Assembly: GCA_047967505.1 (NCBI GenBank)
Contig: CM106538.1
Reading direction: 5' to 3' (one strand)
Length of the DNA stretch: 64,000 nucleotides
Source: Dipteris shenzhenensis
Taxonomy: Eukaryota > Polypodiophyta > Polypodiopsida > Gleicheniales
Shown in pieces: positions 11,207-21,310 of this stretch; position 1 is the stretch's first letter; every line of letters starts with the position of its first letter. A model generated the notes under the pieces. That model was given only the letters and a program-made list of their open reading frames with translations. It was not told the DNA's origin and did not search any database. The position numbers and the translations under genes are program-made.

Positions 11207-11377
11207 TGAATTGAGCTTAAGGGGAGTCTTGGGATGCACTCCACAGATCTTGATGTAACTGGCCTCACCTGTATTAAGGCGTTGAAGTGAACAAGTAAAG
11301 GGAGCTCTTTTTGGATGGTATTCAGGTTTCTTGCCCTCCCTGTTCTTGTCTGTTGTACGAGCTCCATAATCTAGTCA
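11207..11377 (+). repeat. 3' LTR of gypsy element
   Basis: Partner of 6,827-6,997. No purine-rich tract is obvious directly upstream, which is unusual for the start of a 3' LTR and may reflect decay. Confidence 0.88.
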
Positions 11378-11378
11378 C

Positions 11379-12500
11379 TACGATATGGAGGTTTTGATGG
11401 TGGTGTTATGTTTGGAGTGTGTTGGCTCTATTTCGTCCGGTGGTCGGAGCTTCTTTGGCGGGTTGCGAGAGGTTAAGACCATTGAAATACTTTGTAGGTA
11501 ATCTGGAGTGGCGGGTGTCAACTCAACATTGTATGAGAACGCATGACATGGCATATGTAAGGGTAACAAAAATCAAGAGATGCAGAGAATGTCTTTTGCC
11601 TAACATGAAGATCCCAAAAGTGAAGGCCCTCGTAACAACAATAGAAGGAGCGATGATCGATGTCATTTTGAAGAATGCTTGTCAACAAAGTTGTGAACCT
11701 GCCTTGACCATTTGCAGATTTGGATGAAGGCCGTTTTTTTACAAACACATTCGGGTGCGCCACTGGTTTTATTCATCTTGCTACTGCTGCTGCTGAGGAT
11801 GCAAAGTGAGCCGCTCACTTGATGTAACCAGAAGTCTACTTTTCCAATGTAGTAAGAAATGTGCTTGGAAAGAAGCACTTTGTATAAACTATTTGCTTAC
11901 TAGTGAGCTTCCATAATTTGAAGCTATGTTTCGTAAAAGTGTTATTTCCCATTTACTTTCTTTGAGTGCTATTTGTGAGAGTTGTTCCCACTTCATTGCT
12001 ACTTCAACAAGATCATGGAAGATACAATAGCAAAAAAATTTGCTTGCATGGATACGAAGTTCCTAGAATTTTTTTGGAGAACAAGTGTATTTTATTGTGC
12101 ATATCTTATTCGTATTGCTAAGCCTATGTGCTAATTTTCATGCTTGATTTTCAGAGGTTAAGGATAAAAAATGAGATTTGGTGAAAGAAAGAAGACTCAC
12201 CTCTTCTCTTTTTGGTGTTTCTCTTACTCCTCTTTCTCCTTGTTTGTAGGCTTATGCTTTCTCCTTGTTTATAGGCTTATGCTTGTCTCCTCAATCCAAT
12301 CCCTTTGAAAAGTTGCTTCTCCAAACTCCTCCTTCCTTTAACTAGTTATCTGAAAAAATGGTATGTTTCCTCTTTTTTTATACGGCCAATCCACGAAACA
12401 CCGTGCGGGACTTTTTCGGTAAGAAAGTGCCTCGTCTTTTTCCCTTTTGTTGTTTCCATTATTTGCATTGGCCTGCAGCTAATGCCTTAAGCGCTAGTTG
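11379..12500. other. Spacer with one unrecognised ORF
   Basis: A 102-codon + strand frame (11,419-11,727) has no recognised domain. Near 12,237-12,287 the words TCCTTGTTTGTAGGCTTATGC repeat twice with small changes. No other feature can be supported. Confidence 0.4.
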
Positions 12501-13562
12501 CAGTGATGGGCATAGGAACCCTCTCTTTCCCTCTCTTCTCTTATTCCCTCTTCTTTCTCTCTTTTCCTCTTTTCTTCTCTTATGCTTATGCTCTTTTTCC
12601 CTCTTCTTTTTCTTTCCTCTCTTTTCTTTTCCCCTCTTCCTTATCTTCTTTTCATAAGCATATGCCTATGCCTATGCCTATGCTTATGTTTATGCATGAG
12701 CATATGCTCATATGGTCATGCATAAGCATAAGCATATGTCTCCTTCTCCTTCTCCTTCTCCTTCTCCTTTCCTTCTCTTCTTTTCCCCTCTCCTTCAATC
12801 TCTTTTTCTCCTCTTTTCATAAGCATATGTATTTGCATATGCTTATGCTTATGCATGAGCATATGCTCATCTGCTCATGCATAAGCACAAGCATATGCTT
12901 TCTCTCTTTTTCTCTTATGCTCATATGCTCATGCATAAGCATAAGCATATGCTTTTTTTCTTTTTCTCTTATGCTCTTTTCCCCTTTTCTTTTTCCCTTC
13001 TTTCAATCTCTTTTCCCATCTTCCTTCTCTTATGCTTATGCTCTTTTTCCCTCTTCCTTATCTTCTTTTCCTCTCGTATTGTTTCCCTCTTTCTCCTTCT
13101 CCTTCTCCTTCTCCTTCTCCTTTCTTTCTCTTCTTTTCCCCTCTTTTCAATCTCTTTTTCCCCTCTTTCAATCTCTTTTCCCCTCTTCCTTCTCTTATGC
13201 TTATGCTCTTTTTCCCTCTTCCTTATCTTCTTTTCCTCTTGTATTGTTTCCCTCTTTCTCCTTCTCTTTCTCCTTTCTTTCTCCTCTTTTCCCCTCTTTT
13301 CAATCTCTTTTTCCCCTCTTTCAATCTCTTTTCCCCTCTTCCTTCTCTTATGCTTATGCTCTTTTTCCCTCTTCCTTCTCTTATGCTTATGCTCTTTTCC
13401 TCTCATATTGTTCTCCTCTTTCTCCTTCTCCTTTCTTTCTCTTCTTTTTCCCTCTTCTTCAATCTCTTTTTCTCCTCTTTTCATAAGCATATGTATTTGC
13501 CTATGCTTATGTATGAGCATATGCTCATATGCTCATGCATAAGCACAAGCATATGCTTTCTC
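12500..13562. repeat. Compound C/T-rich tandem repeat with AT palindromic modules
   Basis: Long C/T tracts (TTCCCTCTTTCTCCTTCTCC-like) alternate with a module of CATAAGCATATG/CATGAGCATATGCTCATG-type palindromes at about 12,651-12,742, 12,820-12,904, 12,917-12,955 and 13,481-13,561. Within the C/T part a block of about 160 bp is repeated (near 13,026 and 13,192). The biased composition opens long frames on both strands (up to 327 codons) with no stop, which are artefacts. Confidence 0.85.
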
Positions 13563-13803
13563 TAGGAACAAAGCCATGGTTTGTTGAGCAGGAGGCACTA
13601 GGAGCGATGTCGATTGGGCTGAGGTGGCTACTCGCACGGTATAAGTCTACTCCTACTTGTAATCTCACTTGCCAAACTGTTTTATTCTTTAAGTTCCAAT
13701 CTAATTTTTAATTAATATGGTTTCACTCTTAGAATCAAAGCTCGAACATCCCATCAGCAGAGGTGAGCAGTGATGTGACGAGGATTAGGCTTACACGGCT
13801 TCG

Positions 13804-13877
13804 ACGAGGGCCAGGGATTAGGCGTAGCTCACGAGGGCCAGGGATTAGGCATAGCTCACGAGGGCTAAGGATCAAGC
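13804..13877 (+). repeat. 27-bp tandem repeat, ~2.7 copies
   Basis: ACGAGGGCCAGGGATTAGGC-based units at 13,804-13,830, 13,831-13,857 and 13,858-13,877. The first two differ at one base. Confidence 0.85.
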
Positions 13878-13950
13878 CAGTGTGACAAGGACGAGGACGA
13901 GGATGACAATTTGGATGAGCAGTATTAGTAGCAGTTTGCATATACTTTGC

Positions 13951-14130
13951 CATGTATATGCTTCTGTATGTCGGCTCGTTTGAGTGATTTTGTATCACCC
14001 TTTTCGAAAGGGTAATTTTATAACAAACAATGCTGTATATTTTCGACATGTATATGCTTCTGTTGCTCGGCTCGTTTGAGTGATTTTGTATCACCCTTTT
14101 CACAAGGGAAAATTTGTAACAAAAAACATT
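13951..14130 (+). repeat. Tandem duplication, 96-bp period
   Basis: CATGTATATGCTTCTGT at 13,951 recurs at 14,047, followed by matching sequence including GGCTCGTTTGAGTGATTTTG and TATCACCCTTTT. Copies differ by substitutions and small indels. Confidence 0.85.
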
Positions 14131-14144
14131 CTTTTGTAATTACT

Positions 14145-14210
14145 AAAAAAACATTAGTGGGGCAAAACAGGGCTTGCTGTGGCCCTGTTTAGCCCCACTA
14201 ATGTTTTTTT
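14145..14210. repeat. 29-bp inverted repeat with 8-bp loop
   Basis: Arms 14,145-14,173 and 14,182-14,210 are complementary at 28 of 29 positions, with loop TTGCTGTG. The outer ends are A-runs and T-runs, and the inner part contains CATTAGTGGGGC and ACAGGGC. It could be a foldback or MITE core, a transposon end, or a small-RNA hairpin. Its direct contact with the palindromic tract on its right favours a transposon end. Confidence 0.9.
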
Positions 14211-14320
14211 AAAGCTTCTATTAATTGTCGCTATATAGCGACATTTATAGCGATCGTTATTTTTTGATGCTAATAGCGACGTAAATACCGACCTTTGCGC
14301 CCATTAAAAAAAAATTGTGT
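14211..14320. mobile_element. Possible CACTA-like subterminal region
   Basis: Contains the perfect 16-bp palindrome GTCGCTATATAGCGAC (14,227-14,242) and further TAGCGA words in both orientations (near 14,252 and 14,272). Short inverted TAGCGAC-type words next to a CACTA sequence (here CACTAATG at 14,196) resemble subterminal repeats of plant CACTA transposons. No transposase and no second end were found. Confidence 0.3.
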
Positions 14321-14469
14321 GTATAAAAGGTCATTATTTTCATCGGAAAAGGGCCTGTGCCTTATAGTGAGGCGTCAAATATTCAAATGATCGCAATTGA
14401 ATCATGCACTCTAGATTTTTTTGTTTAAATTGGTGAAAGAGTTCAATCTGCCATCAAAAGAAATGTGTT

Positions 14470-15925
14470 GTTACTTGTTTGCAATTGTAGGTGCTGACAA
14501 CCAATCGAAGGAGTTGACTAACAAGAATTGCATGTGCCAACTAGCATTGCAAGTGCTAGCAAGCAGTGCATGTGCTAATAGGTAGTGCAAGTGCTAATAG
14601 GTAGTGCAAGTGCTAACAAGCAGTGCAATTGCTAATTAACATAGCTAGTAGGTGTAGCAACAAGCACTGTAGATGCTAACACGAATTCCAGGTGCTAGCA
14701 GGGATAGCAAGTGCTAATTAGCACAATTAGTAGTGCAATAACTGGCATTGCATGTGCTAACTAACATCTGGTAGTGGTAGATGAGAGTGCTAATAAGCAT
14801 TGCAATTGAGCTAACAAGGATTGCAGGTGCTAGCAAGCATTGCCTGTGCTAACTAGCATCTGGTAGTGGTAGATGAGAGTGCTAATAAGCATTGCAATTG
14901 AGCTAACAGGGATTGCAAGTGCTAGCAAGCATTATAGGTGCTAGCAACCACAAGTCGTGCTAGTAGGAAATATAGGCACTAACAAGCACTGCAATTGCTA
15001 ACTAGCATATGGAAGTGGTAGATGAGAATGCTAATAAGCATTGCAAGTGCTAACAAGGATTGCAGGTGCTAGCAAGAAGTGTATGTGCTAACAAGCACAA
15101 GAATTTCTTACGGGCACATGCAATTGTTATTAGCACATGCCTGTTATTGCATGTGCTAACAAGCACATGCAATAATAGGCATTGCACGTGCTAACTAGAA
15201 TTTGGCACTGGTAGATGAGAGTGCTAATAAGAATTGCACTTGTGCTAACAAGGATGGCAGGTGCTAATAAGAATTTCAAGTTCTAGCAACCACAAGTGGT
15301 GCTGTGGTAAGAATTATAGCTACTAACAAGCACTCCAGGTGCTTACTAGCATATGGAAATGGTAGATGAGAGTGCTAATAAGCATTGCAAGTGATAACAA
15401 GTAATTGCAGGTGCTAACAAGCATTTCAAGTTCTAGCAACTACAGCTGTGTTGGCAAGAAATGTGCTAACATGCACAAGCATTTCTTGCCAACACATGCA
15501 ATTCTTGTTAGCACATGCATGTGCTAAAAAGCACCTGCAATTACATGCATTGCATGTGCTAACTAGCATTTTGGCAGTGGTAGATGAGAGTGCTAATAAG
15601 CATCGCAAGTGCTAATAAGGATTGCAGTTGCTAACAAGCATTGTAGGTGCTAGCAATTGCAAGTGTTGCTGGAAAGAATTTCATGAGCTAACAAGCACTG
15701 CATATGTGATAACTAGCATATGGCAATGCTAGATGAAAGTGCTAATTGCCAGTGCTAGCCAAGATTGATAGTGCTAACAAGCACTGTAGGTGATGGGAAG
15801 TGTTGATTGTGGTAGCAAGCATTGTATGTGCAAGCAGCCTATGATATTGGTAGAATAGAGTGCTAATCAAAATATGACAATTACAACTAGCATATGGCAA
15901 TGGCCAAAGGTGAGTGGAAACCATC
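14470..15925. repeat. Degenerate minisatellite with higher-order anchor
   Basis: Built from degenerate units near 18-20 bp such as GTGCTAACAAGCATTGCA and GTGCTAATAAGCATTGCA. A longer anchor, TGGTAGATGAGAGTGC, recurs near 14,776, 14,868, 15,017, 15,210, 15,361, 15,579, 15,728 and 15,849. Spacing runs from 92 to about 218 bp. The first two anchored blocks (92 bp) are nearly identical, so part of the array expanded recently. Confidence 0.88.
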
Positions 15926-16069
15926 CCATGATTTTGGTTAATAGCACATGATAGTGGAGATCAAAATATGATATTGTAACTAACATGTCAGTGGTAGGTT
16001 GCAAAATAGGCTCTATCAATCATTCACTTTAGTACTCAGGTCCAAAAGTGCATGCCCAAGGAGTTGCTC

Positions 16070-16440
16070 CTCCCCGCTCTAGGCTACCCCTCCCTCTCCT
16101 TCAACCCTCTCCTTCCTTGTAACCCTCCTTCCCTACCATCCCCCTCCCTCTCCACCCTCCCTTGCAACCCCCTCATCTCCCTCTCCCCTCTCCCCTCTCC
16201 CCTCTCCCTCCCCTTCCTCACAGCCCCTCCCACCCTACCTCCAACCCCCTCCCCCCCACCATCAGCCCCCTCCCTTCCACCTCCCCCCCTGCCCCCCCTC
16301 CCTTGGCTTGCCTTCCCTCCCGCTTCCTTGCCCCAACGCCCCTCCCCCCTGGCCTACATTTCTGCTCCCCTTCTCACCCCATCCCACCTTCTCCCCACCC
16401 CTTCCCTCGCTCCACCTTCCTTGCACCTTCCTGCCCCCTT
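16070..16440. repeat. C-rich low-complexity tract
   Basis: Mostly CCCTCC/CCCCTC words, opening Pro/Ser/Leu frames of up to 131 codons that are not genes. It ends where the copia LTR starts. Confidence 0.8.
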
Positions 16441-16444
16441 CTCG

Positions 16445-16808
16445 TGATAAAATATGGGATCAAGGAGGATCAAAGCACAACAAGAGAGGCATAGGGAAGA
16501 AAACACTCAATCTATTGCAATATGTAATCAACACTAGATTGAGTAATCAACAATATGTAATCAACATAGGGAAGCAAACACTCAATCTATCGCAATATGT
16601 AATCAACAATATGATAGGCTTCTTATATAGAGAGAGCCTTTAGAATAGTCAAACCATGTGGGATCCTCTCATCCACATTTCTCCTTGTGGATATCCTTGA
16701 TCCACATCTCCACATCATGTAGTCCACATCCTAGGGTGGCTACTTTAATTATTTCCTATAACATACCTTAGACTTTAATCTATGTGCTCATGGTGCCATA
16801 TCTTAACA
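16445..16808 (-). repeat. 3' LTR of copia element
   Basis: Minus strand TGTTAAGATATGG...TTTTATCA, with imperfect inverted ends. A short purine run (AAGCAGAGG) lies directly upstream. CTATATAAGAAG near 16,618-16,630 is a TATA box candidate. Inside, a block starting CATAGGGAAG repeats with a 75-bp period (16,490 and 16,565). Confidence 0.6.
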
Positions 16809-16960
16809 CCTCTGCTTGTGCCATGATCCATTGGCTACTGCAAGGTGGTCAGATGTGAGTTACAAGATCAAATCCTCCCCTAGATCCTTACATGGCTATT
16901 CTCATGTGGTCAGGTTTGATTTAGCAACATGTGGGCTAAAGGTGGCAGGGTTTTTGCTTC

Positions 16961-17806
16961 TCAATATATGTTGTTCTTGTCATTCTGCTCATGGCTTGAT
17001 GATAACTCCACGTAGTTAACCTGCTGGTTCTTCAATTTGTAATCTTCTTCCTTGTGTCCTAGCTTCTTGCAATGGTGACACTTTGGTTTGTTCTTCAATT
17101 TGCAGTCACTTTGGTAGTGACCCATCCTTCCGCAATGGTAACACTTCATTGATGTTTTACTGAACAATGCTTGTTCTTCATTATTGCTGTTGCGTGTTGA
17201 TGTAGATGTCGATGTTGATGCCTTCAAGTCTCTTTTTCAAGAAGAGAGGATACACATTCCTCAAACTTTGGATCTGGGAGATACTTCAAGGTGGTTGTCA
17301 GTGCACTGTACTCTACATGCATGCTTTTAAGGAGAATTGCAAGTGCATCTTTTTCCCCTACTTTTGCATTTATGCCTTCTAGTTCGGTCATAATACTTTT
17401 GATTTTGTTGACAAATTGTGCCATTAAGATTCATTAAAGCTCATGTGGAAACCATAGAATTCAATCTTAAGATGAATTTCTTGGTTTTTGGCTTTTGCAC
17501 CAAACACGATGTTCAACTCATCCCATGCATCCTTGGCATGATCCTTGGAGTCTATATGATGAATTATGTTTGGATCCAAGTGCAAACCAATGAGTGATAG
17601 TGCTGCGTTGTCTTTTTCCTTCCAAGCACCATTTTGTACAATGGGTATGTCTTCTTTTATAGTCTTCCAAAGCTTTTGATGCATCAGGAGATACCTCATT
17701 TGTGTAGACCAGGTGTGAGATCCTTCCCCGGTGAACGTCTCAACAGTTGGGGTGTGTATTGCCATTGCAAAGGTCTTACCAGTTGAAGAAACTTTCAAAT
17801 CTAGTA
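16961..17806 (-). pseudogene. copia gag with two zinc knuckles
   Basis: The minus-strand frame from 17,806 starts with sequence typical of copia gag (FTGEGSHTWSTQMRYLL, then DAWDELNIVFGAK). It shifts near 17,425 into MAQFVNKIKSIMTELEGINA and again near 17,226. CYHCGRMGHYQSDC follows, then a second knuckle, CHHCKKLGHKEEDY, whose last Cys is Tyr. The family uses these knuckles to bind RNA. Confidence 0.85.
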
Positions 17807-17864
17807 GTGTCAAATTGTATACAATAAAATTAACTTGACAGATGCGTAGAGCTTGAAAAGGCAA

Positions 17865-20330
17865 TCACTTTTCGTTTTTGGAGCGTGTGCAAATTCTTTC
17901 AGGATTGGAAGTTATGACTTGTCGAAGATTTATGAAGAAGAGAGGTCCAATTGATGATGTGGTTCAGGGGTTCATAGGCTACATGCAGGACTGTGCTTAC
18001 AAAGGGACCATGCTTGGGTGGCACTGCTGATTGTGCATGCTGATGTGGCATAACTAACCCTAACTCTAACCATGGTGGGTTAAGTTAACCATACCAAGAT
18101 TGAGTCTTATCTGCCGTGGCAAGACTTTTGACCAAAGACCATTAACTTGGCAAAACTTTGCACAAAGACCATTAAACTAACCTAGAATTGGTCTGCCACA
18201 TGACTTTTCCTAAGGTCTGAAACCTTGGAGAAGTAGAGAAATGGAGCGTGGTAGCGTCGCGATTATAGCTCGTGGTCGTTTTGTGCGAGGGCACAGGAGA
18301 CAATGACGAGCGCTATGGAGAGCTTTTAGAGCTAGAGGCTATGGCACAATCATAGGAGCAGCTCATCGATGAAGCTGGAGCAAGAGCTGGAGTTGTTGGC
18401 GCGTCGGAGGTACAGAAGGCCGTGAGGAGTTATGAGCTCCGTGTGGGCTGCCTTAATGCAGCTGGGCTCATTGGAGCATGCAGTAGGCTGTTGCTGGTTA
18501 GGCGAGTGTTGGATGGAGCTCTCTAGAGCTCATTCGATGGAGGTGATCGAGGTAATGCTGTTTGGAGTCACGACGACTATGGCTTTGGAGTCATGTTGCC
18601 TCCGTTATTCATTGTGAAGAGTCTTTGGACCTTCGAAGCTCGGTGAAGAAGCTATGGCAGTTGGAGCATCTGGGCAGCTAGGCCATCTTGGTTGGAGAAG
18701 TCAATCGTGAAGCTACGTGAGGCTTGCGAGGTAGATGACTTGCTGTTCCACGTCTTATGTTGTTGTGTACTTGCAAGTCAAGGTTGTAGATGGCGCTGTC
18801 TACTCGGTGGTTTGAGCCAAGAGACTGCAGCTCGGAGGTTGTTGAGTGGAGGTCATTGCACTGAGTCTCTCAAGAGGAGGACGTTGTTCTGGTCAAAGTA
18901 GCCCGAAAGTAGCCCTGGCTAGCTATAGAGTCGAGGCCTCTTACTATGTGCCTTTGTTTGTGCATGGCCTTGTTGTTGAAGCTGCCAGGCGGGCTGATGG
19001 AGATCTCTCTCACATACCTCCAATCAAACTATGGATAATTTTTCTCACCGAGAGCTCTCAAACCTTTCAACTCTCTTGAAATGAACCTGAATCTCTCAAG
19101 AATGGACAACATCACTCAATAGAGGATATCTTGAGCTGCAAGATGTAGAATCTCCTCAGATAGCCGTAGGAAAACTTAGCGACGGTAGTACTATTGAAAC
19201 ATAGTGGCTAAACGATAACCACCTCAAGTGAGAACCACAATCCTCGTCGACTGCCAAATGGAGAAGAAGTTAAGACGTAGTGTTTGAGCGACGAGAAGCA
19301 AGCAGTGCTCTATGTGTTTCAGGAGTGAAGCGCTCTGTGTGTTTTGTGGAAGTAGCAGTGGCAATAAAAGTGTCTTCAGCTATGCTTCATTTGAGCAAGG
19401 CAAAGAGTTGGTAATGCTCTCTATCTGTCATATGAGTCTGTGCTCTCCAGGGAATCGAAATTCCAGGAAAGTCACAAGGAGTTTTGAGCAAAGAGGCAGC
19501 ACAAGCAACAACCATCAAATTAAGAGGAGGCTAGCAGCCATGCAGCACGATGACAAAATAGTAAAGCCATAAAGGTTGACAGTAAGAAGCTGAGTGCCAT
19601 AAACCAACTGCCATGCACAGCTCTTAGCAGGCTTCGAGTGAATACAAGTGGAACCAAGTAAAGTGTAAATGAACCGGAGCTAGTAGCACACAGTGAGGCC
19701 AAAGGAAACCAAGCCAACTATGCACCTTGTGCAGATTCAGGCTAAAGTCGAGCTAAAGTTATGAGAAGCGATGAGGCAAGCGAAGTGGAGCCAGTCTTTG
19801 AAATGAATAAGAAGGCCACACTCCTTAGCAACAAACATAGCCATGGAGAGGAAGAATACGGTAGCGAGCTCAAGGGTGCATGTAAGGGACAACAAGTATA
19901 AGGGAGCCTTGGGATACAATGGGAGAGATTTGTAGAGATGAATTGGTGAGAGAAGGTGGGACAAGGGGGTGGAGAAACCGCCATGAACATGGGTAGTGCA
20001 AGAACACAAGGCTGGTGGGGTGAAAACGGCTTAGGGGCTATAGGTAGATCATTACTAAGTAGAGGCACACACCACTACATGGTCATGGTCGGTGGTTCAG
20101 CATACAATAAGTTGGAGAGTGGGTGAGAGAGACACTCCACGTATGGGCTGAGTGTAACTGCCGATCAACATTATGCTCACTTTTACAAACAAAGCCAAAA
20201 TGTGATATTCAATGGTGCTTCTTACCATTTTCCATGGACATGCTTTTATGAGTGGGTTGACGTGCTTCCATCCTATTTCCATAGGAGTGGGGATAGAAGT
20301 AGATGATGGACTAGGCAAAAGAGGAGGTAA
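17865..20330. other. Long stretch without recognisable gene
   Basis: Short frames occur (for example 18,432-18,617 +, 18,692-18,901 +, 19,312-19,572 +, 19,742-20,068 -), but none has a domain or exon pattern I recognise. CAAAGACCATTAA occurs twice near 18,136 and 18,161. Moderately GC-rich composition between 18,240 and 19,560 could mean an old element. Confidence 0.4.
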
Positions 20331-20519
20331 GGGCATAATTTACGCACTAGATTTTGCCGTGTTGAATTTGATACATTGTGCTATCAAGAGTGCCTCACTT
20401 AAGGTCGTCGGCCTTGATTTCATGTTCTTTGTGAAATGTCAGCTCGCAATTTAGGCCAAACAAAGAATGGTTTTAGATCTTTAATCATATTTGCATCGAT
20501 TCATAGTAGCAAGAGATGT

Positions 20520-20930
20520 GTTAGTTTCAACACATTTTGTGAAACAAATTCGTTTGAACATGGTACAATTCGTGAAGCTGTGTAAGTCCATCTTTGACAG
20601 ATTCAAAACTTCCAAAAGCTGCTGTGAGAGTTGCCTGTAAGTGCAACCAAGATGCTTTTACATTTTTGTCCAATTGGTAATACCAGGTGGCAGCTAGATC
20701 CTAAAAGGCTAGCTTTATTTCTTCTATTTTTTGCTCATCAAACCATCAATGGTACTCAGAAAGATTTGCAAAACTAACCTCAAGAACACATCACCTTTAA
20801 GAGATCCTGAGAAAGGCTTTGGTCGGACATGTGAATCATGTCCCCGCCTAGTTGCATGCCTTGATGATAGATGGATAGTAAGATTGGCCACATGTCTATT
20901 GGATTGAATGAGTTCGGATAGCAAACTTGC
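20520..20930 (-). pseudogene. gypsy gag fragment, sister of the 7,028 element
   Basis: The minus-strand frame LIQSNRHVANLTIHLSS with HVRPKP matches the gag at 7,028-7,228 (LIQSNVQVANLTAHL, KVRPKP). Further down, through frame changes, it continues to match the helical region of that gag. No LTR or other domain was found around it, so it is an isolated fragment. Confidence 0.72.
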
Positions 20931-21038
20931 TAGAATTTTAAGAGTGATCTAATGCAAGCGAGAAGAGACTTGAGAATCTTCATGAGCAGGGTCATAGTCT
21001 ATGGTGAGTGAACTATCAAGGGCACAATCACCACTTTG

Positions 21039-21310
21039 CACTACTAGGTGGCCTTGACCTAGAAACTGGATATATACCGATGGTAGTATCAATACGACCA
21101 GTGGTAGTGTTTTACTGGTGGTAGTATTTTTACTACCGTCGGTAGTTTAACACAATACTACCGATAATATTATTACCATTGGTAGTAGCAATATTCTCGC
21201 CAGAAATCATGTTGCTACTGGCAATAATTGACATAATACCACCATTAGTACTAGTATTACCGATAGTAATACACAAATTACCACCGATAATACTACTGGC
21301 CCAAGATACA
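21039..21310. mobile_element. Possible CACTA end with palindromic GGTAGT repeats
   Basis: CACTACTAGG at 21,039 resembles the terminal CACTA motif. The next 270 bp hold many copies of GGTAGTA and its reverse complement TACTACC, including the palindrome ACTACCGTCGGTAGT at 21,132-21,146. Dense short inverted subterminal repeats are typical of CACTA elements. No transposase or opposite end was found. Confidence 0.35.

Larger units (their letters stand above)
6823..11378 (+). mobile_element. Ty3/gypsy LTR retrotransposon, nearly complete, inactive
   Basis: Short LTRs (about 175 bp) flank a gag-protease-RT-RNase H-integrase order typical of Ty3/gypsy (Metaviridae). By hand the two LTRs differ at nine positions of about 176, so the insertion is not recent. 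The internal region carries in-frame stops and frameshifts in gag, RT, RNase H and integrase, an altered protease active site, and loss of one zinc-binding His in integrase. Direct target duplications could not be recognised, perhaps because the exact LTR edges are uncertain (TG...CA edges would be 6,827 and 11,377). Confidence 0.93.
16445..17806 (-). mobile_element. Internally deleted Ty1/copia element
   Basis: On the minus strand: gag, then directly a purine tract and a 3' LTR. Protease, integrase, RT and RNase H are missing, so the element would have depended on proteins supplied by others. No 5' LTR is seen at higher coordinates, so the copy is also truncated on that side. Confidence 0.72.

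Noticed and set aside
12503-13542. Overlapping open frames of 327, 221, 183 and 177 codons
   Set aside because: All follow from C/T-rich repeats that lack stops in several frames; composition is almost only Ser/Phe/Leu/Pro or Arg/Lys/Glu.
14470-15925. CRISPR-like alternation of repeats and spacers
   Set aside because: Repeats are degenerate, spacing is irregular and the setting is plant nuclear DNA; it is a minisatellite.
16052-16643. Pro-rich open frames (131, 110 and 111 codons)
   Set aside because: Low-complexity CCCTCC tract; overlapping frames are equally open and no domain is present.
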